Positions 1 to 5,481 of a stretch of 5,481 nt of DNA are shown one piece after another (the stretch's first letter is position 1; every line of letters starts with the position of its first letter). The DNA comes from Bifidobacterium breve (GTDB taxonomy: Bacteria; Actinomycetota; Acidimicrobiia; Acidimicrobiales; Ilumatobacteraceae): NCBI GenBank assembly GCA_945871625.1, contig CAMBWL010000066.1, positions 1 to 5,481 on the forward strand, read 5' to 3'. The position numbers and the translations under genes are program-made. Under the pieces are notes generated by a model. That model was given only the letters and a program-made list of their open reading frames with translations, did no database searches and was not told the origin of the DNA.

Positions 1-639
1 TCTGAACAACCGGCAGAAAATGAAGCGTGCCGCGAAGCAACAGGTCGAACCCCGACACAGTTATTGAACGACGCTCAACTACTTGGTTCGTTCGCCACTG
101 CCGTGCACGCCACACACCTGCAGAGCGCCGACATTGCGTTACTTGGCCACAGCAAAACTTTTGCCTGCTTCTGCCCGACGACCGAACGCGATCTCGCCGA
201 CGGCATCGGCCCTTCAGACAGCCTCGTCGGTGCGGGCTCTCCTCTTTGTTTGGGTACTGATTCGCACGCGGTGATCGACATGTTCGAAGAGGCTCGCGCC
301 GTCGAAATGAACCAGCGACTGATAACCAATAGGCGCGGCGTGCATCGCAGCAGCGAATTGCTCTCGGCAGCAACAATTAATGGCGCAAGTTCGCTCGGCA
401 GCAAGAAACACGGCTTCGTCGCTGGCGCCCCGGCAGATTTCATCAGCGTGGCGACGAACTCGGTGCGTCTTGCGAGTTTCGACCCTGAAAATGGCGCGGC
501 GCACCTTGTGCATAGTGCGACAAGTTCTGACGTCAGCGATGTTTGGGTTGGCGGCGAACAAATCGTCAGCAACTTCAAGCATCGAACTTTGTCAAACATC
601 AACGAAAGTCTGCGCACAGCAATCGAAGCGGTTCTCTAA
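1..639 (+). CDS. hutF: Formimidoylglutamate deiminase (HutF), C-terminal half, cut by left edge
   Basis: Amidohydrolase-superfamily enzyme that hydrolyses N-formimino-L-glutamate to N-formyl-L-glutamate and ammonia in the cytoplasm (five-step histidine degradation route). The frame is open from base 1 and ends with TAA at 637-639, giving 212 visible residues of a family usually about 450 long; the N-terminal metal-binding HxH lies outside. Visible motifs, numbered from the window edge: SEQ at 1-3 (its Glu corresponds to the HxAE-type active-site Glu), VHATH at 35-39 (active-site His36), CPTTERDLADGIGP at 58-71, and GTDSH at 85-89 (Asp87 as metal ligand). The 34-residue Glu-His and 51-residue His-Asp spacings match my recollection of the Pseudomonas enzyme (E235, H269, D320). 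The C-terminal APADFISV and VWVGGEQIV stretches are the usual beta-sandwich closing segment of amidohydrolases. A general guanine-deaminase-like amidohydrolase is the alternative, but the motifs and hut neighbours favour HutF. The next gene starts 13 nt downstream. Confidence 0.93.
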   Translation, partial: SEQPAENEACREATGRTPTQLLNDAQLLGSFATAVHATHLQSADIALLGHSKTFACFCPTTERDLADGIGPSDSLVGAGSPLCLGTDSHAVIDMFEEARAVEMNQRLITNRRGVHRSSELLSAATINGASSLGSKKHGFVAGAPADFISVATNSVRLASFDPENGAAHLVHSATSSDVSDVWVGGEQIVSNFKHRTLSNINESLRTAIEAVL

Positions 640-652
640 TTACACTTACGGC

Positions 653-1228
653 ATGACAATTTTGCCCATAGCCACGATCGGTCATCCAGAGTTGCGCATT
701 CGTGCCAGCGAAGTCGACCCGAGCGAGATCAAATCTCCCGAGATTCAGACATTCATTGACGACCTAGTCGAGACGATGCGTCATGCCAACGGCGCAGGTC
801 TCGCAGCAACACAAGTGTTACGCCACCAACGCATCTGCGCCGTCGAGGTCAACAAAAATCCGCGTTATCCATATAAACCGCAGGTGCCGCTAACGATTTT
901 GATTAACCCTAGGCTCACACCACTTGATGACGACATGTTCGAAAACAATGAAGGTTGTCTATCAGTGCCCGGCTTTCGCGGCAATGTTTGGCGACATACG
1001 TCGATTCGTGTCGAAGCGTACGATCGCAACGGCAGCAAAATCGATGAAATCATTCGCGGCATGACCGCATGCACATATCAGCATGAGGTCGACCACCTCG
1101 ATGGTCTGCTGTTCATGGACAAAGTCAAAGACTCAAAGACTTTTACAACTTGGGAGTCGTTCGACAAGTTTCATCACCACGATTTCGTCATCAGAGTTAA
1201 GGACCTCGTCGCGAAGTTTGGTTCGTAG
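653..1228 (+). CDS. def: Peptide deformylase family metallohydrolase in the hut operon; candidate N-formylglutamate deformylase
   Basis: A complete 191-residue PDF-fold protein. All three family motifs are intact: motif I GAGLAATQ at 47-54, motif II EGCLS at 100-104 and motif III QHEVDHL at 143-149. Predicted Fe/Zn ligands are Cys102, His144 and His148, with catalytic Glu145; Gln54 and Arg109 (Arg97 in E. coli PDF) are also present. The family removes formyl groups from N-formyl-methionyl peptides. ATG at 653 is chosen because the conserved PDF N-terminus (ILPIATIGHPELR) begins there; the frame stays open upstream but only inside hutF. No Shine-Dalgarno sequence is seen. The TAG stop shares its G with the hutI GTG start, indicating co-expression. 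The tail after LLFMDKV (residues 159-191) holds three consecutive His (174-176). Because it directly follows hutF, whose product is N-formylglutamate, and no hutG is visible, it may deformylate that product. This is inference from context; an ordinary PDF placed here by chance remains possible. Confidence 0.93.
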   Translation: MTILPIATIGHPELRIRASEVDPSEIKSPEIQTFIDDLVETMRHANGAGLAATQVLRHQRICAVEVNKNPRYPYKPQVPLTILINPRLTPLDDDMFENNEGCLSVPGFRGNVWRHTSIRVEAYDRNGSKIDEIIRGMTACTYQHEVDHLDGLLFMDKVKDSKTFTTWESFDKFHHHDFVIRVKDLVAKFGS

Positions 1229-1230
1229 TG
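1226..1230 (+). promoter_or_regulatory. Stop/start overlap TAGTG coupling the deformylase gene to hutI
   Basis: The TAG stop of the deformylase gene (1226-1228) and the GTG start of hutI (1228-1230) share one G. No Shine-Dalgarno sequence precedes the GTG, since the upstream bases are gaagtttggttcg. Translation of hutI is therefore likely to depend on ribosomes finishing the deformylase gene (termination-reinitiation), which would tie the amounts of the two proteins together. The overlap is seen directly; the coupling is inferred. Confidence 0.7.
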
Positions 1231-2412
1231 CTTGTTCTGACTGGCATCTCTTCGCTCGTCACAAACGACCTGACTCTTGAACGCGGCAAACTTGGCGTAG
1301 TCACAAATGCGGCGCTGGTTGTCGGCGACGACAACAAAATCGCATTTGCAGGTGAAGCCGCAAACTTGCCGCGCGAATTCAAATCAAACGCGATCGACAT
1401 CAACGGTCGGGCTTTGATCCCGGGCTTTGTTGACAGTCATACACATTTGGTTTTTGGTGGCGATCGCGCTGAAGAATTCGAGGCTCGCATGGCGGGCAAG
1501 CCATATTCGGCTGGCGGCATTCGCACAACCGTTGCCGCGACTCGCAACAGCAACGACGATGTGCTGGTCGCCAATGCCCGCCGACTCGCCAACGAAGCGT
1601 TGCACACTGGCACAACAACTCTCGAGACAAAATCGGGTTACGGACTTTCGGTCGTCGACGAAACTCGCTCGCTGCAAGTCGCCAATGCGATCACTTCAGA
1701 AACAACGTTCCTCGGCGCCCATGTCGTGCCCGCCGAATCACAAATCAATGATTATGTCGATCTCATTTGTGGCGAAATGCTCGAAAATTGTGCGCCGCAC
1801 GCAAAATGGATCGACGTTTTTTGCGATCGAGGCGCTTTCGAAGTCGATCATGCGCGAGCGATTCTGAAAGCCGGCGCCAATGCAGGTCTCGGTCTGCGAA
1901 TTCACGCCAATCAGCTGCAACATGGCGGTGGCGTGCAACTAGGTGTCGAACTTGGCGTCGCATCTTGCGACCACTGCACGCATCTTGATTCGGCCGACAT
2001 CAGTGCGCTTGCCGATACTAAAGGAAAAACTGTTGCGACGTTATTGCCAACCGCAGAATTGTGCACCAGGTCCAAGTTTCCCGATGCCAGACGATTGATT
2101 GATGCCGGCGTAACAGTCGCCCTCGCTTCTGACTGCAATCCAGGTTCGTCATATACGACTTCGATGCCGCTGGCTATTTCATTGGCAGTTCTCAACATGA
2201 ATATGACCTGCGATGAAGCAGTCTGGTCAGCCACTGCCGGTGGTGCGGCCGCATTGCGCCGCACCGATATTGGCAACTTGGCGGTTGGCTCGCAGGGAGA
2301 TTTTACGATCCTCAATTCACGAAGCCACATTCACTTGGCGTATCGCCCAGGTGTGAAACTTGTCGACGCCGTTTTTGTGCGTGGGCAACTCGTGGCAGGT
2401 TCGCTACGATAA
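1228..2412 (+). CDS. hutI: Imidazolonepropionase (HutI)
   Basis: Cytoplasmic zinc/iron amidohydrolase that opens 4-imidazolone-5-propanoate to N-formimino-L-glutamate, the substrate of HutF encoded upstream. The 394-residue protein has near the usual family length. The N-terminal metal site is in PGFVDSHTHLVFGGDRAEEF, with ligands His71 and His73. Next come the substrate-site segments ARMAGKPY (86-93) and GGIRTTV (96-102), and the family hallmark TTLETKSGYGL. The remaining metal-site and catalytic residues are His226 in HANQL, His249 and His252 in DHCTH, and Asp302 in SDCNPGSS. HANQL and DHCTHL are the forms I associate with actinobacterial HutI. The GTG start at 1228 leads straight into the expected first strand (LTGISSLVTND), so it is preferred over later starts. 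It overlaps the preceding stop by one base, and the desaturase gene begins 11 nt after its TAA. Confidence 0.97.
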   Translation: MLVLTGISSLVTNDLTLERGKLGVVTNAALVVGDDNKIAFAGEAANLPREFKSNAIDINGRALIPGFVDSHTHLVFGGDRAEEFEARMAGKPYSAGGIRTTVAATRNSNDDVLVANARRLANEALHTGTTTLETKSGYGLSVVDETRSLQVANAITSETTFLGAHVVPAESQINDYVDLICGEMLENCAPHAKWIDVFCDRGAFEVDHARAILKAGANAGLGLRIHANQLQHGGGVQLGVELGVASCDHCTHLDSADISALADTKGKTVATLLPTAELCTRSKFPDARRLIDAGVTVALASDCNPGSSYTTSMPLAISLAVLNMNMTCDEAVWSATAGGAAALRRTDIGNLAVGSQGDFTILNSRSHIHLAYRPGVKLVDAVFVRGQLVAGSLR

Positions 2413-2423
2413 AATTTCATTAA

Positions 2424-3368
2424 ATGTCCACGAGCCCAAGCCAAACTGATTTGATCATCGAATCAAATTCGCGCGTATCTTTTAAGTCGCCTGGTGACTG
2501 GCGCACGTTAATAATCGCCGTTCTCGTCTATGTCGGTTGGTTCGCGTCTGTGTTTACTCACAAGCAGTTGCCATGGTGGGCAACTTTTGCACTTCTAACT
2601 TGGTTCGGCGCATGGCACCTAAGTTTGCAACATGAACTCGTGCACGGTCATCCGTTTCGCAATTCAAAACTTAATGCAGCACTTGCGTCGCTGTCAGTCA
2701 CGATGTGGGTTCCGTTTCTGTCTTTCAGACGCGACCACATCAGCCATCACAACAGCACACTCACCCACCCGCGATTCGACACCGAGAGTTATTACGCACT
2801 ACCCGAAAAGTGGCAAACCTCGGGTCGCTTTTTGCGCTCGATCTATTGGGCCAATCGCACGCTTGCATTTCGCCTGACGGTTTGGTCGGTGTTCAGCGCG
2901 GTGCAATATTTCATCGCCGACGCCTGGCGCGCCGTGCGCAATGTCGGCAACGCCCGTGCAGCATGGCTGTTGCACATTCCGGCACTCGTGGCAGTCACTT
3001 TTATAGTCAGCAATCTCGCCCAGATGTCAATGCTTGAATATCTCATCGGTGGGGTTTTTGGCTCGCACTCGCTAAATATGATGCGCTCATTTGCTGAACA
3101 CAAAACGCTCGACACCGAGTCAACACGCACGGCGATGATCGATGCAGGTTGGTTGATGGGCCTACTGATGCTCAACAACAATTTGCATATCGCCCACCAC
3201 GACGAGCCATCGGCGCCATGGTATGAAGTGCCCGCGGTCGCAAAGCGCACAAACGCCTATGAGCGTGCGGCGAAAATTGGTTCGCTCTACAAAGGTGGCT
3301 ACGGCGAAATTATTCGCCGGTTCACCTTCAAGCCCTACGATCAGCCTGTTTACAGCAAGTCGGTTTAA
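2424..3368 (+). CDS. Membrane-bound fatty acid desaturase family protein, substrate unknown
   Basis: A 314-residue integral membrane di-iron desaturase/hydroxylase-like protein. Three histidine boxes are complete: HELVH at 70-74 (followed by GHP), HISHH at 105-109 and HIAHH at 255-259, with an additional EH at 225-226. Hydrophobic, probably membrane-spanning segments lie near 28-44, 51-68, 84-100, 147-165 and 181-212. ATG at 2424 is fixed by an in-frame TAA immediately before it (2421-2423); there is no Shine-Dalgarno sequence. The boxes and the DTESYY stretch (119-124) resemble short bacterial PF00487 proteins, a group that includes both acyl-lipid desaturases and the rhizobitoxine-type RtxC desaturase, which acts on an amino-acid derivative. 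The gene sits 11 nt after hutI and 38 nt before hutH, yet no desaturation belongs to the known histidine pathway. The family call is firm. The substrate is unknown: membrane lipid, or a small histidine-related compound. Confidence 0.9.
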   Translation: MSTSPSQTDLIIESNSRVSFKSPGDWRTLIIAVLVYVGWFASVFTHKQLPWWATFALLTWFGAWHLSLQHELVHGHPFRNSKLNAALASLSVTMWVPFLSFRRDHISHHNSTLTHPRFDTESYYALPEKWQTSGRFLRSIYWANRTLAFRLTVWSVFSAVQYFIADAWRAVRNVGNARAAWLLHIPALVAVTFIVSNLAQMSMLEYLIGGVFGSHSLNMMRSFAEHKTLDTESTRTAMIDAGWLMGLLMLNNNLHIAHHDEPSAPWYEVPAVAKRTNAYERAAKIGSLYKGGYGEIIRRFTFKPYDQPVYSKSV

Positions 3369-3388
3369 CTTTTTTCAATTTCGTAAGC

Positions 3389-3404
3389 GAGAACTAGAGT
3401 TCTC
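3389..3404. repeat. Perfect 6-bp inverted repeat just before the hutH start
   Basis: GAGAAC at 3389-3394 and GTTCTC at 3399-3404 are perfect reverse complements separated by TAGA; the GTG start of hutH begins at 3407. This is the longest gap in the gene run (38 nt) and contains no Shine-Dalgarno sequence. The element could be a small operator or an RNA hairpin at the ribosome-binding region that limits HutH translation. A chance palindrome of this size cannot be excluded. Confidence 0.4.
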
Positions 3405-3406
3405 TC

Positions 3407-4951
3407 GTGCCCATTGCGAAAGTTTTGATCAATACTTCGGGTCTCGATCGCGAATCGGTCGTCAAAGTCGCCAGAGAAGATGCTGAAGTTGCAATAACGC
3501 CAAGCGCACTAGAAGCCATCGCGCGATCCAGCAAAATCGTCGAAGACCTCGCCAAGTCAAATCAAGCCGTATATGGCATCTCTACTGGTTTTGGTGCTCT
3601 CTCGACAAAACATATCGCGCAGAGCGATCGTGTTGCTTTGCAACAATCACTGATTCGTTCGCATGCCGCAGGCATGGGCGAAGTCATCGAAACCGAAGTC
3701 GTGCGAGCAATGCAACTGTTGCGATTGCGCACTCTTTGCAGCGGTGCAACAGGCGTTCGACCCGTTGTTGCCGAGACGATGGCAGCAATGCTCAACGCAT
3801 CAATCACCCCAGTTGTCTACGAATACGGCTCACTCGGTTGTAGCGGTGATCTTGCACCGTTATCGCATTGCGCCCTCGCGCTAATGGGTGAAGGCGAAGT
3901 CTTCGACAAATCTGGTCGCCGTCGGCCGGCAATCGATGTGCTCAAAGAACACAACATTAAACCCGTTCTGTTGCGCGAAAAAGAAGGTCTCGCTCTGATC
4001 AACGGCACCGATGGAATGCTCGGAATGTTGCTTTTGGCAATCACAGATCTATACGAACTTTGCACGCTTGCTGATATCGCCACGGCCCTCAGCGTCGAAG
4101 CATTGCTCGGCACAGACCAAGTTTTTGCACCAGAAATGCACGAACCACTCCGCAGCCATCCTGGGCAGGTCGCAAGCGCGGCAAATATTTTTGCGCTTTT
4201 AAAAAACTCGCCCCTCGTTGCGTCGCACCGCACCGACGATACTCGCGTACAGGACGCATATTCGCTGCGTTGCGCGCCACAAGTCGCCGGCGCCGTGCGC
4301 GACACACTCAACCATGCGATGAATGTTGCGCATCGCGAACTCGCCGCCATGATCGACAATCCTGTTGTCACTAGCACGGGTGAAATTCGCTCCAACGGCA
4401 ATTTCCACGGCGCACCGATCGGTTATGTGCTCGACTTCTTGGCAATCGCCACATGTGATCTCGGCTCAATCAGTGAGCGTCGCACCGACCGCATGCTCGA
4501 TGTCAACAGATCGATGGGATTGCCAGCATTCTTGGCATTCAACGCCGGCGTCGACTCGGGCTTGATGATCGCCCAATACACGCAGGCCAGCATGGTTTCA
4601 GAAAATAAACGACTCGCCGTGCCCGCAAGCGTCGATTCAATTCCGTCAAGTGCGATGCAAGAAGATCATGTTTCTATGGGATGGAACGCCGCGCGCAAAC
4701 TTCGTCTCGCGATCAACAACTTGCGTCGAATTCTGGCGATTGAAATTCTCACTGCAACTCGAGCGATCGACTTTCGCGCGCCCTTAACTGCTTCGCCTGC
4801 GCTGATGAATGTTCACGCCGAAGTTCGCAAAGTTGTCGGCCGACCTGGCCCCGACAAAGTGCTCGCCGACGAAATGAAACTCGTTGACGATCTCGCCAAG
4901 TCGCTTTCAATGCGTCTCGCCGCCGAACTCATCACCGGCCCCCTCAACTAA
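3407..4951 (+). CDS. hutH: Histidine ammonia-lyase (HutH)
   Basis: Removes ammonia from L-histidine to give urocanate, the entry step of histidine degradation, as a cytoplasmic enzyme (tetrameric in characterised members). The protein has 514 residues, the normal length. The MIO prosthetic group should form from Cys145-Ser146-Gly147 in GSLGCSGDLAPLSH; Cys replaces the textbook Ala, a variant accepted in the family signature. Other active-site residues are Tyr56 (VYGISTGFG), His86 (SHAAG), Asn198 (INGTDGM), Gln282/Tyr285/Arg288 (QDAYSLR, with Ala where many have Pro), Phe333 (NGNFHGAP) and Glu419 (MQEDHVSMGW). GTG at 3407 is the only start consistent with the frame: an in-frame TAG lies at 3395-3397, and the N-terminus (VLINTSGLDRESVVKVAR) aligns with actinobacterial HutH as I remember it. 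There is no Shine-Dalgarno sequence; an inverted repeat ends 2 nt before the start. Aromatic ammonia-lyases or mutases are related, but the QDxYSLR and SHAAG segments and the hut context support histidine as substrate. Confidence 0.97.
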   Translation: MPIAKVLINTSGLDRESVVKVAREDAEVAITPSALEAIARSSKIVEDLAKSNQAVYGISTGFGALSTKHIAQSDRVALQQSLIRSHAAGMGEVIETEVVRAMQLLRLRTLCSGATGVRPVVAETMAAMLNASITPVVYEYGSLGCSGDLAPLSHCALALMGEGEVFDKSGRRRPAIDVLKEHNIKPVLLREKEGLALINGTDGMLGMLLLAITDLYELCTLADIATALSVEALLGTDQVFAPEMHEPLRSHPGQVASAANIFALLKNSPLVASHRTDDTRVQDAYSLRCAPQVAGAVRDTLNHAMNVAHRELAAMIDNPVVTSTGEIRSNGNFHGAPIGYVLDFLAIATCDLGSISERRTDRMLDVNRSMGLPAFLAFNAGVDSGLMIAQYTQASMVSENKRLAVPASVDSIPSSAMQEDHVSMGWNAARKLRLAINNLRRILAIEILTATRAIDFRAPLTASPALMNVHAEVRKVVGRPGPDKVLADEMKLVDDLAKSLSMRLAAELITGPLN

Positions 4952-4984
4952 CTGAGAAGCGAGCCGACAACTGGGTGATGCTGA

Positions 4985-5481
4985 CTATTTGACGATGTAC
5001 GTCAAAACCTCGATCATCTGATCGAACTTCGCCGAGCCATCAGCAAACAAAGTGACCTGGCATGTGCCTGGTTTGCGAAACTTGATCACGACATTTGTCG
5101 TGCCGGTTGTTGTGCAAATCGATCTTGTCTCGTCTGAAGAAACATAAATCGCCTGACTCTTCGAGGTCTTTAATTTGCTTGCGCGCAAAGAAACACTCTC
5201 GCCGGCTTTATAACTTGCGCCGTCGCGCTTCAAACCAAGATTCGCGAGCGCAACTGACTGCCGTGGCAAAAAATTCAGCGGCACAATCGTGTCGAGTGCC
5301 GTATCGGTGATGCCACGGTGGTCGCGGTAAACAAACAGTGAGCAGTTTGAAACACCGCAGTCATATGTCTTGCTTGCGCCGCTTGCGTCAACTTTTGTAA
5401 ACCTAGAACGAAACATCAGCACCAGTTCGCCAGTCGCAGATTGCGAGCCACGCTGCGCGTCAGTCGTTGCCCAGATCATCG
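4985..5481 (-). CDS. C-terminal part of a probably exported, cysteine-containing protein of unknown function
   Basis: The minus-strand frame is open from the right window edge to a TAG at 4985-4987, so the true start and any signal peptide are missing. Numbering from the ATG at 5479 gives 164 visible residues. I do not recognise a named gene. It is rich in Ser/Thr/Val with two close Cys pairs, Cys41/Cys46 (YDCGVSNCSLFVYRDH) and Cys122/Cys140 (SIC...PGTCQV), which suggests disulfides outside the cytoplasm. The first half resembles the neocarzinostatin-like CG.f..RdH pattern seen in secreted actinobacterial proteins. The last 45 or so residues resemble the Ig-like repeat 'C...V.F...GTC.V....G...F' common in large acidimicrobial surface proteins. 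Both resemblances are from memory. The gene converges on hutH with 33 nt between the stops and is unlikely to belong to the hut unit. Confidence 0.7.
   Translation of the reverse strand, partial: MIWATTDAQRGSQSATGELVLMFRSRFTKVDASGASKTYDCGVSNCSLFVYRDHRGITDTALDTIVPLNFLPRQSVALANLGLKRDGASYKAGESVSLRASKLKTSKSQAIYVSSDETRSICTTTGTTNVVIKFRKPGTCQVTLFADGSAKFDQMIEVLTYIVK
4988..5006. repeat. 7-bp inverted repeat at the end of the convergent genes, possible terminator stem
   Basis: TTTGACG at 4988-4994 and CGTCAAA at 5000-5006 are perfect reverse complements around ATGTA. The element starts 36 nt after the hutH stop and covers the last codons of the minus-strand gene. It could fold in either transcript and end or protect the 3' ends. 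There is no U-tract after it on either strand, so it is not a standard intrinsic terminator and may be coincidental. Confidence 0.3.

Noticed and set aside
75..617. Long open frame on the minus strand opposite hutF
   Set aside because: It mirrors a clearly conserved HutF frame, and its protein shows no recognisable motif; typical antisense shadow of codon bias.
380..652. N-terminal extension of the deformylase gene to an earlier start within hutF
   Set aside because: The extra 91 codons overlap the conserved hutF C-terminus, and the PDF N-terminal motif begins exactly at the ATG at 653.
791..814. Thr instead of Pro in PDF motif I (GAGLAATQ) as a sign of altered specificity
   Set aside because: E. 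coli peptide deformylase also reads GLAATQV, so this is a normal variant and not evidence for a new substrate.
3355..3375. Possible intrinsic terminator after the desaturase (AAGT/ACTT stem followed by a six-T run)
   Set aside because: The stem is only 4 bp, AT-rich, and overlaps the stop codon; too weak to call, and hutH follows directly in what looks like the same unit.
3817..4401. 194-codon open frame on the minus strand opposite hutH
   Set aside because: Fully inside hutH with no family features; the plus-strand product keeps every catalytic residue, so the antisense frame is incidental. The same applies to 1911-2330 opposite hutI.

Overview
The window looks like part of a histidine-utilisation (hut) locus from an actinobacterium. 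The HutF, HutI and HutH proteins carry sequence signatures I associate with Actinobacteria: HANQL and DHCTH in HutI, GSLGCSGDLAPLSH and MQEDHVSMGW in HutH, and CPTTERDLADGIGP in HutF. The base composition is only moderately GC (roughly half, judged by eye). Together with the repeat style of the last protein, this fits a lower-GC Acidimicrobiia-like lineage such as aquatic Ilumatobacteraceae better than Streptomyces. That placement is an inference.

Layout: five plus-strand genes lie head to tail. They are the C-terminal half of hutF (1-639), a peptide-deformylase family gene (653-1228), hutI (1228-2412), a membrane desaturase (2424-3368) and hutH (3407-4951). Gaps are 13, -1, 11 and 38 nt, so they probably form one transcription unit. 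A convergent minus-strand gene (4985 to the right edge) encodes the C-terminal part of a cysteine-containing, probably exported protein. There is no intergenic stretch above 40 nt, and I see no RNA gene, mobile element or CRISPR array.

Pathway: HutH deaminates histidine to urocanate. HutU (not in the window) gives imidazolonepropionate, HutI opens that to N-formimino-glutamate, and HutF releases ammonia to give N-formyl-glutamate. The HutF branch then needs an N-formylglutamate deformylase, normally HutG. No HutG is visible; instead a complete PDF-fold metallo-deformylase sits directly between hutF and hutI. The most interesting idea here is that this protein replaces HutG. The second oddity is a three-histidine-box desaturase inserted between hutI and hutH, with no role in the standard pathway.

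Other points: none of the four complete genes has a recognisable Shine-Dalgarno sequence. A perfect 6-bp inverted repeat lies 2 nt before the hutH GTG start. A 7-bp inverted repeat lies between the convergent genes, over the end of the minus-strand gene.
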